64,000 bases of DNA from Aureimonas sp. AU20 (GCF_001442755.1 NZ_CP006367.1:3472001-3536000), one strand, 5' to 3'; numbered from the stretch's first letter, positions 52,152-62,030 are shown. A program made the numbers and translations. The notes: a model not told the origin generated them from the sequence alone.

Positions 52152-53600
52152 TCAGCCGTGCGAGGCAAGCTCGAGATCGGAGGCACCGCCTTCGTTCTCA
52201 CCGCCGTCTTCGCCCGCCTTCTTCTTGCGCGGACGGCCCGGCTTGCGCTTGGGCGCGCCATCGCCGGCATCCGACTCAGGCGCAGCCTCGGGGGCGGCCG
52301 CAGCGGGCGCTGCCGCGACGGCCGGGGCGCGCGTGCGGCGCTTGGGCTCTTCGCTGGCTTCTGACGCGGGGCCCATGGCCCCGACGGACGGTGCCTCACC
52401 TTCGCCCGGCACGGCTTCGCGGCGGGTTCGCGGGCGGCGGCGCTGCTCGGTGCCGGCGTCTTCGCCGATGGGGGCCGAGGTGGGGGCCGGAGCGGGCGCG
52501 GCGTGGGCCAGTTCGCTCTGTGTCACCACCGGAGCCGCCGGCGTTTCGCGATGCTCGGCAGCGGGCGCCGACATCGGAGCGGGAGCCTGCTGAGCCGGCA
52601 CGGGCGCCGGAGCCGCCTCGTTGGCGGCGACGGGCGCGGGTGTCTCGGCTCCGCCCTCGGGACGACGCTCGTCGATGCGGCCGAAGCGCTCTTCGAAGCG
52701 GCGTTCGCCCGAGCGATCGTTGTTGAAGCGCGGGCGGTCCCGGTCGCGGTCGCGGCGGTTCTCGCGGCGTTCGTTGCGGTCGCCGCGCGGGCCCTGATCG
52801 TTGCGCTGACCCTGCCCTTCGGGACGCGGCGCGTCGCCGGTCTGCGCGGCGCGGGGCTCTTCGCCCTCGGCCGGGAAGGGTTGCGGTCCGACACCGGCCG
52901 GCGAATTCTGCCGGTCGCGATTGTTGTCGCGAGTGCCGTTGTTGTCGTTGCGGTCGCGATTGAAGTTGCGCTCGCCACGCTCGCCCCGGAATTCGCGACG
53001 CTCGCCCCGATCGTTCCGGTTATCGCGCTGACCACCTTCGCGATTGGAATTGTCGCGGTTCTGGCCGTCGCGATTGAAGTTCTCGCGGTTGCCCTCGCGA
53101 CTGCCATTGTCGCGGTTCTGGCCGTCGCGGTTCTGGTAATCCCGGTTCTGGCCGTCGCGATTGGAATTGTCGCGCGCCTGGTAGTCCCGGTTCTGATGGT
53201 CCCGGTTCGGGCGCTCGCCGTTCTGGCCGCTATAGGGCTGCGGGTTGAAGCGGTCGCCCTGCTGGGGCGCGCCCTCACTGGAGCCGCCCTCTTCCATCTC
53301 GTCGTCGTACTCGTCGAAATCGCGCTCGGGCAGCGAGGGCTGGAACTGGCCCATCGCGGCGGCGACGATGCGTCCGTAATGCTCGGCGTGCTGGAGATAG
53401 TTCTCGGCCATCACCCGATCGCCGGAGGCCGAGGCGTCGCGGGCCAGGGTCGTGTACTTGTCGGCGATGTGCTGGGCGGTGCCGCGAATCTTGACGTCGG
53501 GACCATTCGACTCGAAGGAGCGGGACAGGGGATTGGGGCCTTTACGCCCGTTGCGCCCGCGCATCCGCTGCTGCTTGTTCTGCTGCTGTCCTGGCCTCAT
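52152..53600 (-). CDS. DUF4167 protein with Asn-Arg-Asp repeats and C-terminal AT-hook
   Basis: 482 residues. The conserved DUF4167 domain is N-terminal (~10-95): RMRGRNGRKGPNPLSRSFES, IRGTAQHIADKYTTLARDAS, AENYLQHAEHYGRIVAAAMG. A long disordered region (~125-300) is built from NRD/NRE/RDN units; a Pro/Ala-rich part and the AT-hook-like KRKPGRPRKKK end the protein. Basic and disordered, so nucleic-acid binding is likely but unproven. ATG at 53600 with AGGAAG upstream is chosen because MRPGQQQNKQQRMRGRNG is the usual N-terminus. The repeat tract makes alignments unreliable. Confidence 0.88.
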   Translation of the reverse strand: MRPGQQQNKQQRMRGRNGRKGPNPLSRSFESNGPDVKIRGTAQHIADKYTTLARDASASGDRVMAENYLQHAEHYGRIVAAAMGQFQPSLPERDFDEYDDEMEEGGSSEGAPQQGDRFNPQPYSGQNGERPNRDHQNRDYQARDNSNRDGQNRDYQNRDGQNRDNGSREGNRENFNRDGQNRDNSNREGGQRDNRNDRGERREFRGERGERNFNRDRNDNNGTRDNNRDRQNSPAGVGPQPFPAEGEEPRAAQTGDAPRPEGQGQRNDQGPRGDRNERRENRRDRDRDRPRFNNDRSGERRFEERFGRIDERRPEGGAETPAPVAANEAAPAPVPAQQAPAPMSAPAAEHRETPAAPVVTQSELAHAAPAPAPTSAPIGEDAGTEQRRRPRTRREAVPGEGEAPSVGAMGPASEASEEPKRRTRAPAVAAAPAAAAPEAAPESDAGDGAPKRKPGRPRKKKAGEDGGENEGGASDLELASHG

Positions 53601-53989
53601 GAGCTTCCTGTCGTTTGGATAGCCGGCTCTCAAGCCGCTTGGGCTCGCCGGGTGGGCTCCATGGCGCGAATGCACGCTCGGCGGCTTCGCTCGGGTCTTT
53701 TTTCGGAGTCTGCCGGGCGAACGCTCGGGTTCGGCCTGCATCGCTCATCTGGGAAGTGTGCTGTCCATTGCGGCGATCCCCTTCGCCGCGTTGACGGACG
53801 GGACGGAGCTTCCTCGAGCGTCCCGTCTTCGGCTGGGTTCCTGTGACCCGGCCGATCGTAGGGGACGTCCCCCTCGATCATTCCGTCTATCCAAGACTTT
53901 AGTAGTGTTGCTTAAGCCGTCCCACAAGAGGGCTTGCGGTTATCCCCGTCAAGTTCACGCCAGTTTCGCGCTTTTTCCCGTGTTTTTTC
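53601..53989. other. 389-bp gap upstream of the DUF4167 gene, no gene seen
   Basis: Frames here are not protein-like. It contains an inverted repeat GACGGGACG / CGTCCCGTC (53797-53827) and a short palindrome AGGGGACGTCCCCCT (53861-53875), both within a probable long leader of the DUF4167 transcript. The end of prmC lies at 53990, so prmC has no obvious terminator here. Confidence 0.4.
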
Positions 53990-54871
53990 TTAAAGAACGT
54001 CGCCCTGAAACCACAGCGCGCGGGGTGTGCCGCTCAAATCCGCAGAGGTTCGCCGCCAGGAAAATCCGCCCGCTTCGTTCAAGATTCGCACGTCGCTCTC
54101 CTGCCCGATTCCGATTTCGAGGAGAAGATCGCCGCCCGGCGCCAGGCAGCGGCGTGCGCCGTCGGCCAGGGCGCGATAGGCGTCGAGCCCATCCACGCCC
54201 CCGTCCAGCGCCAGCCGTGGGTCGTGCTCGCGCACGCCCCGGTCCAGCGTCTCGATGTCTCGGCTCGGAATATAGGGCGGGTTGCTGACCACGGCGTCGA
54301 GCGAGCCGGGCGAGAGCGAAGCGAGATAGTCGCCCCGCAGCGGCAGGAAGCGATCCGCCACGCCCGCCGCCCGCGCATTGCTCCAGGCCGTCTGCAGCGC
54401 CCCTTCCGACAGATCGATCGCCACGCAGCGGCTCAGGGGAAAGAGCGCCAGGAGCGACACGGCGATGGCGCCCGTGCCGACGCCGACATCGGCGAACAGG
54501 AGGGCGTCCCGCCCCTTGGCGCGAAACGCCTCCGCCGCGAGTTCCACGAGGATTTCCGTATCGGGCCGGGGCTCCAGCGTTTCTCGCGAGAGCTGAAACT
54601 CGTGCTCGAAGAAGAAGCGGCGGCCGAGAATGCGCCCCACCGGCTCGCCGGCGAGCCTGCGCGCCGTGCGCTGGCTCAGAAGCGCGGCCTTCGCGGGGTC
54701 GGCCGCCTCGCCCTCGCGTAGGATCAGCCCGGCGGCGTCGAGGCCGAACGTGTCGCAGAGGAGCAGCCGCGCGTCGAGGTCGGGCGTCTCGACCCCGGCC
54801 TCGCGCAGGTGCCGGCGAAGCGCACGATGCAGCGCGCCGATCGTCTCTCCCGTTATCGCCTGATCCGTCAT
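53990..54871 (-). CDS. prmC: Release factor glutamine methyltransferase PrmC
   Basis: 293 residues. N-terminal helical domain, then a Rossmann methyltransferase with LFADVGVGTGAIAVSLLALF (SAM binding) and the signature VVSNPPYIPSRDIETL. It methylates the glutamine of the GGQ motif in RF1/RF2. It lies 8 bp after prfA on the same strand, the usual arrangement with its substrate's gene. Confidence 0.96.
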   Translation of the reverse strand: MTDQAITGETIGALHRALRRHLREAGVETPDLDARLLLCDTFGLDAAGLILREGEAADPAKAALLSQRTARRLAGEPVGRILGRRFFFEHEFQLSRETLEPRPDTEILVELAAEAFRAKGRDALLFADVGVGTGAIAVSLLALFPLSRCVAIDLSEGALQTAWSNARAAGVADRFLPLRGDYLASLSPGSLDAVVSNPPYIPSRDIETLDRGVREHDPRLALDGGVDGLDAYRALADGARRCLAPGGDLLLEIGIGQESDVRILNEAGGFSWRRTSADLSGTPRALWFQGDVL

Positions 54872-54879
54872 AGGCGGGG

Positions 54880-55953
54880 TCAGGCGCCCATGGCGGCGAG
54901 GCGCGCAGCCTGATCGTCCGCCACCAGCGCGTCCACCAGCTCGTCCATCTCGCCTTCGATCACCCGGTCGAGCTTGTAGAGCGTCAGGTTGATGCGGTGG
55001 TCGGTGACGCGCCCCTGCGGGAAATTGTACGTGCGGATGCGCTCGGACCGGTCGCCCGAGCCGACCTGCGCCTTGCGGTCGGCCGAGCGCTCGGCGTCGA
55101 TGCGCGAGCGCTCCATGTCGAACAGGCGCGCGCGCAGAACCTGCATGGCGCGGGCGCGGTTCTGGTGCTGCGACTTTTCCGATGAGGTCACGACGATGCC
55201 CGTCGGCAGATGGGTGATGCGCACGGCCGAGTCGGTCGTGTTCACATGCTGGCCGCCCGCGCCGGAGGAGCGCATCGTGTCGATGCGGATGTCCTCGTTG
55301 CGGATGTCGATATCCACCTCTTCGGCCTCGGGCAGCACGGCTACCGTGGCGGCCGAGGTGTGGATGCGCCCCTGCGATTCGGTGGCCGGCACGCGCTGCA
55401 CGCGGTGGACGCCCGACTCGAACTTCAGCCGCGAGAAGACGCCGACGCCCTTCACCGAGGCGACGACTTCGCGATAGCCGCCTGCCTCGCCCTCTGAGGC
55501 TTCCAGCACCTCGACCTTCCAGCCGCGCCCGTCGGCATAGCGCTGGTACATGCGGAAGAGATCGCCCGCGAAAAGACCCGCCTCCGAGCCGCCGGTGCCG
55601 GCGCGGATTTCCAGGATGGCGCCCTTGGCGTCGGCCGCGTCCTTGGGCAGAAGCAGGATCAGAAGTTCGCCCGACAGCGTTTCCAGCCGCGCCTCGACCT
55701 CGCCGATCTCACTGGCGGCCAAGTCGCGCATCTCGCGGTCGGACGCCGGATCGCTCAACATGCCCTTCAGGTCGGCCAGCTCTTGCTCAGCGGCGCGATA
55801 GGTGCGGATGCCGGCGACCACGTCCTCCAGGCTCGACCATTCGGTGGCGAGCCTGGCATAGGTCTCGTGGTCGGGGCCGGACGCCATCTCGCCCTGCAGC
55901 TGGTCGGCCCGCCGCAGGATTTCCGTCATGGTGCTTTCGGGAAGAATGGCCAT
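54880..55953 (-). CDS. prfA: Peptide chain release factor 1
   Basis: 357 residues. GGQ motif in [20 protein letters not shown] (~residue 234), helical N-terminal domain, and codon-recognition region [20 protein letters not shown], which contains the Pro-Ala-Thr tripeptide typical of RF1. Terminates translation at UAA and UAG. Followed by prmC and preceded by ptsP on the same strand. Confidence 0.97.
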   Translation of the reverse strand: MAILPESTMTEILRRADQLQGEMASGPDHETYARLATEWSSLEDVVAGIRTYRAAEQELADLKGMLSDPASDREMRDLAASEIGEVEARLETLSGELLILLLPKDAADAKGAILEIRAGTGGSEAGLFAGDLFRMYQRYADGRGWKVEVLEASEGEAGGYREVVASVKGVGVFSRLKFESGVHRVQRVPATESQGRIHTSAATVAVLPEAEEVDIDIRNEDIRIDTMRSSGAGGQHVNTTDSAVRITHLPTGIVVTSSEKSQHQNRARAMQVLRARLFDMERSRIDAERSADRKAQVGSGDRSERIRTYNFPQGRVTDHRINLTLYKLDRVIEGEMDELVDALVADDQAARLAAMGA

Positions 55954-56031
55954 TCGTCGCCTTCGAGTGGGGCCGCGCGCAGCGACCCGATCTAGGACGG
56001 GAGGCTGGCAACGCGCGGTCCGTGCCTGCGC

Positions 56032-58299
56032 TCAGCAGGGGATGGAATTTTCCGCCGCGAACTCCTCCAGAAGCTGACGGAAGGTCTGCTTCGGGTGCTT
56101 GTCGGCGAGATGCGTGGAGATCCGGCGGTGCAGCTCGTCCGTGTCGAGCTCCACCAGCATGGCCTTGACCGGCCCGATCGAGGCCGAGGTCATGGAGATG
56201 GACCGGAAACCGAGGCCGATCAAGGCCATGGCCGAGATCGGACGCCCCGCCATCTCGCCGCAAAGCGTGACCGAGACGGAGTTGCGCCGGGCGGCGTCGA
56301 GAATGTCGCGCAGGGCGCGCATGAAGGGCGTCGACAGATCGTCGAAGCGCCCGGCGATCTGCGCGTTGCCCCGGTCCACCGCCGAGAAGAACTGGAACAG
56401 GTCGTTGGAGCCGATCGACACGAAGTCGACCAGCTGCATCAGCTCGTCCAGCTGGTAGAGCAGCGAGGGCACCTCGATCATGGCACCGAGCTTCAGGCGG
56501 CGCGGCATGACATGGCCGAAGCGGGTGAGATGCTTGAACTCGCGCGAAATGAGATCGCGCGCCTGACGAAGCTCGCTGAGATCGGTCACCATCGGGAACA
56601 TGACGCGCAGCTCGCGCCCGCCCGCCGCCTTGAGCAGCGCGCGAAGCTGGGTGCGCATCAGGCCCGGCCGGTCGAGCGCCAGACGCAGGGCGCGGTAGCC
56701 GAGCGCCGGGTTCTCCTCCGGCGACTGGTGGAGATAGGGCAGCACCTTGTCGCCGCCGATGTCGAGCGTGCGGAAGGTCACGGGCTTGCCGCCCGCCGCA
56801 TCCAGAACCGAGGAGTAGAGTCGCTCCTGATCGCTGGTCTTGGGCATGGTCGAGGCGATCATGAATTGAAGCTCGGTGCGGAACAGGCCGATGCCCGCCG
56901 CGCCCGCCGCTTCCAACTGCGGCAAGTCGACCAGAAGACCGGCATTCATCAGGAGATCGACATCAACGCCGTCCCGCGTGCGGGCCGGCACGTCGCGCAG
57001 CGCGAGATAGCGCTGTTGGCGCTTGGCGCGGAACTTCACGCGCTCGGCGAACACGCTCTCGATGTCGGAGGCGGGGCGCAGATGGACGCTGCCCTCCTCG
57101 CCGTCGACGATGATGGCGTCGCCCTTTTCCGACATGGAAACGGCGCCCTTGGCCTGCCCGACCACGGGAATACCGAGCGCGCGGGCGACGATCACCACAT
57201 GGCTGGTCGGCGCGCCTTCCTCCAGAACGAGGCCGCGGATCTGGTCGCGCCGGTAGTCGAGGAGTTCCGCCGCGCCCATGGAGCGCGCCACGATCACCGC
57301 GTCGCCCGAGGCGCCTTCGGCGAACATGTCGCCCGAGCGGCCCATCAGCTCGCGAAGCAGGCGATTGGCCAGATCGTCGAAATCGTGCAGCCGCTCACGG
57401 AGATAGGGATCGGTCATGTGCATCATGCGCGCGCGCATGTCGTTCTGCACCTTTTCCACCGAGGCTTCGGCGGTCAGGCCGTTGCGCACGGCCTCTTCCA
57501 GCCGCCGCACCCAGCCGCGATCATGGGCGAACATGCGATAGGCCTCGAGCACGGCGCGGTGCTCGCCCTCGGCCGCCATGTCGCGCCGGGACAGCATGTC
57601 CTCGATCGAGATGCGAAGGTTGGAGACGGCGCGGTCGAGGCGCGAGACCTCGGCCTCGGCATCCTCGTTGAAGAGATTGGTGACGACGACGCGCGGCTCG
57701 TGCAGCACGACATGGCCGAGGCCGATCCCGTCGGCGAGCGCAATGCCCTTGAAATGGACCGGGCGCGAAAGGTCGAGCACGACGCCGGGCCGCGACAGCC
57801 CTTCCAGACTACCGGCCGCGATCATCTCGGCGACCACCATGGCGACGGTCTCGAGCGCTTCGGTCTCCTCGTCGCGGTAGGTGCGCTTTTCCTTGTTCTG
57901 CACGACCAGCACGCCCAGCGTGCGCCCGGCGCGCAGGATCGGCACGCCGAGGAAGGAGGTGAAGATCTCCTCGCCGGTCTCGGGCAGATAGGTGAAGGCG
58001 GGGTGCTTCTGCGCGTCCTGAAGGTTCAAGGCGCGGGCCGTGGCGGCAATGGTGCCGACGAGACCTTCGCCCAAGCGTAGCTGCGCCAAATGCACGGAGC
58101 CCGGGTTCAGGCCCTCGGTGGCGTAAAGCTCCAGAACGCCGTCCGCCCGCAGCACGTAGAGCGAGCAGACTTCGGCCACCATATTGGCGCCGATCTGACG
58201 AACGATCTCGTCGAGCCGGGCCTGTGGCTCCAGCGGCTCGGCCATGAGTTCCCTGATCCGACGCATCAACATGCGCGGTCCCGAGGAGTCGCTTCGCAT
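56032..58299 (-). CDS. ptsP: PEP-protein phosphotransferase of the nitrogen PTS (EI-Ntr)
   Basis: 755 residues. N-terminal GAF domain (~15-160, VAEVCSLYVLRADGVLELYA, FTSFLGVPILRAGRTLGVLV), then enzyme I: phospho-His motif EEGAPTSHVVIVARALGIPV (~367), PEP-binding barrel with LFRTELQFM, GGDKVLPYLHQSPEENPALG and catalytic Cys in VTLCGEMAGRPISAMALIGL. It starts the Npr/EIIA-Ntr phosphorelay that links nitrogen and carbon status to K+ transport and metabolism in alphaproteobacteria. Located between lysC and prfA, the usual order in the group. Confidence 0.96.
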   Translation of the reverse strand: MRSDSSGPRMLMRRIRELMAEPLEPQARLDEIVRQIGANMVAEVCSLYVLRADGVLELYATEGLNPGSVHLAQLRLGEGLVGTIAATARALNLQDAQKHPAFTYLPETGEEIFTSFLGVPILRAGRTLGVLVVQNKEKRTYRDEETEALETVAMVVAEMIAAGSLEGLSRPGVVLDLSRPVHFKGIALADGIGLGHVVLHEPRVVVTNLFNEDAEAEVSRLDRAVSNLRISIEDMLSRRDMAAEGEHRAVLEAYRMFAHDRGWVRRLEEAVRNGLTAEASVEKVQNDMRARMMHMTDPYLRERLHDFDDLANRLLRELMGRSGDMFAEGASGDAVIVARSMGAAELLDYRRDQIRGLVLEEGAPTSHVVIVARALGIPVVGQAKGAVSMSEKGDAIIVDGEEGSVHLRPASDIESVFAERVKFRAKRQQRYLALRDVPARTRDGVDVDLLMNAGLLVDLPQLEAAGAAGIGLFRTELQFMIASTMPKTSDQERLYSSVLDAAGGKPVTFRTLDIGGDKVLPYLHQSPEENPALGYRALRLALDRPGLMRTQLRALLKAAGGRELRVMFPMVTDLSELRQARDLISREFKHLTRFGHVMPRRLKLGAMIEVPSLLYQLDELMQLVDFVSIGSNDLFQFFSAVDRGNAQIAGRFDDLSTPFMRALRDILDAARRNSVSVTLCGEMAGRPISAMALIGLGFRSISMTSASIGPVKAMLVELDTDELHRRISTHLADKHPKQTFRQLLEEFAAENSIPC

Positions 58300-58363
58300 C
58301 AGAGGCGTCTTCCGTCAGCGATGGGCCTTCCGAACCGGACCGTTCCGCTTCGGACGAGGGGGC

Positions 58364-58384
58364 GGGCGCCCACAGCGGGCGCCC
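58364..58384 (-). other. Hairpin downstream of lysC
   Basis: GGGCGCCC occurs twice (58364-58371 and 58377-58384) and, being self-complementary, can form an 8-bp stem over a 5-nt loop just after the lysC stop. No T-run follows, so read-through into ptsP is likely. Confidence 0.4.
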
Positions 58385-58390
58385 CAGGGA

Positions 58391-59644
58391 TCAAGCTTTG
58401 TCGAGACCGTAGACGGAATGCAAGCTCCGCACGGCGAGCTCGGTGTATTCGCCGTCGATCAGGATGGAGATCTTGATCTCCGACGTGGTGATGGCGCGGA
58501 TGTTGATGCCCCGCGCCGCCAGCGCCTTGAAGGCCGTGGCGGCGACGCCGGTGTGCGAGCGCATGCCGATGCCGATCACCGAGACCTTGGTCATGCCGCG
58601 CTCGGACTGCACCACATCGAAGCGCATCTCGTTCTTGGCGGCCTCGATCACCTGCATGGCCTTGGCGAGGTCGCCGGCGGGAACCGTGAAGGTCATGTCG
58701 GTACGCGTGCCGTCTTCCGAGACGTTCTGCACGATCATGTCGACATTGACGCCCGCGTCGGCGAGCGGGCCGAAGATGGCGGCGGCGACGCCCGGCTGGT
58801 CCTCGACGCGGCGCAGCGAGATCTGCGCCTCATCCTTGGCGTAGGCGATGCCGGTGACGACCTGCTGTTCCACGATTTCATCCTCGTCGCAAATGAGTGT
58901 GCCGGGCGGGTTCAGGAAATCGCCCATGCCCGGCGCGTCCGGGTCCTCGAAGGAGGAGCGCACGAAGGTGCGCACCTTGTGGACCATGGCGAGTTCCACC
59001 GAGCGCACCTGAAGCACCTTGGCGCCGAGCGAGGCCATTTCGAGCATTTCCTCGAAGGACACGCGGGCCATGCGCCGAGCCTTGGGCTCGATGCGCGGAT
59101 CGGTCGTGTAGACGCCGTCCACGTCCGTATAGATGTCGCAGCGATCGGCCTTCAGCCCCGCCGCGATGGCCACCGCCGACGTGTCGGAGCCGCCGCGCCC
59201 GAGCGTGGCGATGCGATTGTCGGGCGCCAGACCCTGGAAACCGGCGATCACCGCCACCTGCCCCTCGGCGAAGCGGCGCACGATCTCCGAGCCGTCGATC
59301 TCCTGGATGCGCGCGGCGCCATGGGTGCCATCGGTGCGGATCGGGATCTGCCAGCCCTGCCAGGAGCGGGCGTTGATGCCCATGTTCTGCAGCGTGATCG
59401 CCAGGAGGCCGGCCGTCACCTGCTCTCCGCTGGCCACCACGGCGTCGTATTCGCGCGCGTCGTGCAGCGAGGAGGCCTCGGTGCACCAGCCGACCAGCTC
59501 GTTGGTCTTGCCCGACATGGCCGACACGACAACGGCCACCTGATGACCCGCGTCGACTTCGCGTTTCACATGGCGGGCGACGTTGCGGATCCGGGCGATG
59601 TCGGCGACGGAGGTGCCGCCGAATTTGAGTACGAGACGCGCCAT
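58391..59644 (-). CDS. lysC: Aspartate kinase
   Basis: 417 residues. Kinase motifs at the N-terminus (MARLVLKFGGTSVADIARIR), VVVSAMSGKTNELVGWC, GRGGSDTSAVAIAAGLKADR, YTDVDGVYTTDPRI; two ACT regulatory domains follow (~265-410, DEAQISLRRVEDQPGVAAAI, KVSVIGIGMRSHTGVAATAF). Catalyses the first step of lysine, threonine and methionine synthesis and is usually feedback-inhibited through the ACT domains. The ATG at 59644 is set by the family start despite a weak ribosome site. Divergent from ubiG. Confidence 0.97.
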   Translation of the reverse strand: MARLVLKFGGTSVADIARIRNVARHVKREVDAGHQVAVVVSAMSGKTNELVGWCTEASSLHDAREYDAVVASGEQVTAGLLAITLQNMGINARSWQGWQIPIRTDGTHGAARIQEIDGSEIVRRFAEGQVAVIAGFQGLAPDNRIATLGRGGSDTSAVAIAAGLKADRCDIYTDVDGVYTTDPRIEPKARRMARVSFEEMLEMASLGAKVLQVRSVELAMVHKVRTFVRSSFEDPDAPGMGDFLNPPGTLICDEDEIVEQQVVTGIAYAKDEAQISLRRVEDQPGVAAAIFGPLADAGVNVDMIVQNVSEDGTRTDMTFTVPAGDLAKAMQVIEAAKNEMRFDVVQSERGMTKVSVIGIGMRSHTGVAATAFKALAARGINIRAITTSEIKISILIDGEYTELAVRSLHSVYGLDKA

Positions 59645-59883
59645 GAAACCATCGTGCCAGCATGGGCCGCCATCGCGAAAAAAGCGCGAGGTTGGCCCGC
59701 AAGATAAAGAAACGCCGGCCGGCGGCGTGTTCCCTTGAATGAAGCGAAGAAGCCGAGGCAGGCGCGCCGAGTTAACCGAACCGGCGCGGTTTCGCAAGCA
59801 GAGGGCCGCCCGGCGCCGCGCTTGACATTCGCCGGCCGGGCGGAACATGCGAAGGGACGAGACTGGACGTATCGGAGAGAAGC

Positions 59884-60630
59884 ATGGCGGACGCAGCGCG
59901 GCAGACCACGGTGGACGCGGGCGAGGTGGAACGCTTCTCACGCCTGTCGGCCGAATGGTGGAACCCGACCGGCAAGTTCAAGCCGCTGCACAAGTTCAAT
60001 CCGGTGCGGCTCGGTTATCTGCGCGAGCAGATCGCCATGAACTACGGGCGCGACCTCAACTCGCTGACACCCTTCACCGGCCTTCGCATGCTCGACATCG
60101 GCTGCGGCGGCGGCTTGATCTGCGAGCCGCTGGCGCGGCTGGGCGCCGAGGTTCTGGGCGCCGACGCCTCCGCCACCAATATCGAGGTCGCCCGGCTCCA
60201 CGCCGCGCAGAGCGGCCTGACCATCGATTACCGCGCCGAACCGGCCGAGGCGCTGGATGCGGCGGGCGAGCGCTTCGACGTGGTGCTGGCGCTGGAAGTG
60301 GTGGAGCACGTTTCGGACGTCGATCTGTTCCTGCGCTCGGCCGCGCGCATGGTGAAGCCGGGCGGGCTTCTCTTCGTCGCCACGATCAATCGCACGATGA
60401 AGGCCATGGCCTTCGCCATCGTCGGGGCGGAATACGTCTTGGGCTGGCTGCCCCGGGGCACGCATCAATATTCCAAGCTGGTGCGCCCGGAGGAAATCCG
60501 CCGCCCGGTCGAGGCGGAGGACCTCGGCTTCATCGACGAGACGGGCGTCGTCTACCACCCCTTGGCCGACGACTGGCGCCGCTCGCGCGACATGGATGTG
60601 AACTACATGATGCTGGCGCGCCGGGCCTGA
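59884..60630 (+). CDS. ubiG: Ubiquinone biosynthesis O-methyltransferase UbiG
   Basis: 248 residues. N-terminal [20 protein letters not shown] and [22 protein letters not shown] motif [20 protein letters not shown], then [20 protein letters not shown] and [15 protein letters not shown]. Performs both O-methylations of ubiquinone synthesis. GGAGAGA precedes the ATG. Divergent from lysC, the standard alphaproteobacterial neighbour. Confidence 0.96.
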   Translation: MADAARQTTVDAGEVERFSRLSAEWWNPTGKFKPLHKFNPVRLGYLREQIAMNYGRDLNSLTPFTGLRMLDIGCGGGLICEPLARLGAEVLGADASATNIEVARLHAAQSGLTIDYRAEPAEALDAAGERFDVVLALEVVEHVSDVDLFLRSAARMVKPGGLLFVATINRTMKAMAFAIVGAEYVLGWLPRGTHQYSKLVRPEEIRRPVEAEDLGFIDETGVVYHPLADDWRRSRDMDVNYMMLARRA

Positions 60631-60779
60631 GATGGGCCGCAAAACCGCGCCCGTAACCCGGCAAATGCCTCTTCCGATCCAGCGGAAGCTCTGATAGAGA
60701 ATGCTTCCGTTTGCAGTCAGGTTTTGCCGCATGGGTCCACCAGTGCGCCGCAGAGCCCGCCACGAAGGCAGAGCGATCG

Positions 60780-61256
60780 ATGTCAGCCCTTGCGATGCGG
60801 TTCCACCCGGAGCGTGACGAGACCAGGGTTCTGGCCTTTCCGCGCTGCCCCACGGCGGAGCGGGTCGCCGCCGCGCGCGAGCTTTCGCCCGAACAAAGGC
60901 TGGATCTGGAGCGCCTGCGCTGGCTGGCGCTGCGCTCGCAGCTGGCGCCCAAGTCCGATCTGGAGCGCGCCTGCTACGTTCTGGCCGGCCAGCCCACAGC
61001 CTCGCTCGACCGCTACGCCACAGCCTTCTTTCGCGGCCTGTGCGATCAGGCAACCTCGGAAATGACGGTCTACCGCCCCGGCGCCGCCGAGGTCAGCGAC
61101 GACGAATGTTGGCTGCTTCGCCTTGTCGGCGCCTGGCGCACCGGCCAGGAAGCCGCCGCCGGCGCGCTCGTGTCCTGGCGCGTGCGCCCGCCGGCCCGGC
61201 GCTGGATGCGCTTTCTCTCGCACGGCATGGTCCGCGCGCTCGACGCGGCGGCCTGA
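60780..61256 (+). CDS. Conserved-looking hypothetical protein
   Basis: 158 residues from the ATG at 60780 (AAGGCAGAGCG upstream); an ATG 69 nt earlier is possible. Mostly helical and Arg/Leu-rich (SPEQRLDLERLRWLALRSQL, ERACYVLAGQPTASLDRYAT, ECWLLRLVGAWRTGQEAAAG). No signal, helix bundle in the membrane or known motif. I do not recognise the family. It lies alone between ubiG and dps. Confidence 0.65.
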   Translation: MSALAMRFHPERDETRVLAFPRCPTAERVAAARELSPEQRLDLERLRWLALRSQLAPKSDLERACYVLAGQPTASLDRYATAFFRGLCDQATSEMTVYRPGAAEVSDDECWLLRLVGAWRTGQEAAAGALVSWRVRPPARRWMRFLSHGMVRALDAAA

Positions 61257-61406
61257 CCCGGCCATGAGACCCGAACCGGCCCTGGTCCGCCGCCGGTTCG
61301 CCTCCGACCGCGCTCCCACGCCCGTCGTCCTCCCTTCACCTCCCTACCTCATGAACCGGACTGCCCCGCAAGGGCGGCCCTGGAAACAGCCTTCTCCATC
61401 TCGCAG

Positions 61407-61423
61407 TTTAGAATGATTCAAAA
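61407..61423. promoter_or_regulatory. Irr-box (ICE)-like iron-regulatory site upstream of dps, copy 1
   Basis: TTTAGAATGATTCAAAA matches the known rhizobial Irr box TTTAGAA-N3-TTCTAAA except for one base. It is 102 bp before the dps start codon. Confidence 0.6.
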
Positions 61424-61454
61424 GTAGCTTGAAATCGGAGCGGCGCGAGGCTAG

Positions 61455-61471
61455 TTTAGAACCATTCCAGA
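61455..61471. promoter_or_regulatory. Irr-box (ICE)-like site upstream of dps, copy 2
   Basis: TTTAGAACCATTCCAGA keeps the complete left half and 5 of 7 positions of the right half of the Irr box. It starts 48 bp after the first copy and is 54 bp before the ATG. Confidence 0.5.
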
Positions 61472-61524
61472 CGGGCCGATGCCGTCTGCCCCGAATCACA
61501 ATGCCCCACCCGAAGGAGAATCCC

Positions 61525-62007
61525 ATGGGTTTCGTTGCCGCCAAGATCGAGCCGAGCGCCAAGGAAGACATCGTCAACGGCCTGACGCAGGCTCTTGCCG
61601 AGACTGCCGTCGAGACGCTCAAGGCGCAGAACTTCCACTGGAACGTCACGGGCATGAGCTTCGGCGCGCTCCATGAGCTGTTCCAGGAGATGTACGAGGA
61701 TCACTTCGAGGCGCAGGACCTTCTCGCCGAGCGCATCAAGGCGTTCGACGCCCATGCCGAAGGCCGCTACTCCCTTTATCTCGAGCGTTCCGCCGTGCCC
61801 GAGCATGACGGCCGCACCGACGCCAAGACCATGGTCGAAGTCCTGATGAAGGACCAGGAGACCCTGTCCTCGACGCTTTCGGCTCTGGCGCAGGTCGCCG
61901 AGCAGCATGGCGACTGGGCGACCAACGACATGGCCACCGGCCGCATCGAGAAGCACGACAAGTTCGCGTGGATGCTCCGCGCCCACCTCAAGACCACCGC
62001 CGCCTGA
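61525..62007 (+). CDS. dps: DNA-protecting ferritin-like protein Dps
   Basis: 160 residues. Ferroxidase-site residues lie in QNFHWNVTGMSFGALHELFQ and MYEDHFEAQDLLAERI (His, Asp, Glu). The ATG at 61525 has AAGGAG ~7 nt upstream; earlier in-frame ATGs (61429, 61504) are less likely. Dps dodecamers oxidise and store iron and shield DNA during oxidative stress. Two Irr-box-like sites upstream suggest iron control; a strong terminator follows. Confidence 0.95.
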   Translation: MGFVAAKIEPSAKEDIVNGLTQALAETAVETLKAQNFHWNVTGMSFGALHELFQEMYEDHFEAQDLLAERIKAFDAHAEGRYSLYLERSAVPEHDGRTDAKTMVEVLMKDQETLSSTLSALAQVAEQHGDWATNDMATGRIEKHDKFAWMLRAHLKTTAA

Positions 62008-62030
62008 TCGGCAGTCGGTCTCGACACATG

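Noticed and set aside
52503..53846. 447-residue plus-strand frame rich in Val/Ala/Ile
   Set aside because: Antisense of the NRD repeat tract of the DUF4167 gene; the apparent membrane protein is an artefact of the repeat's complement.
56095..58080. 661-residue plus-strand frame opposite ptsP
   Set aside because: His/Arg/Asp-rich antisense of ptsP, which has all its catalytic motifs.
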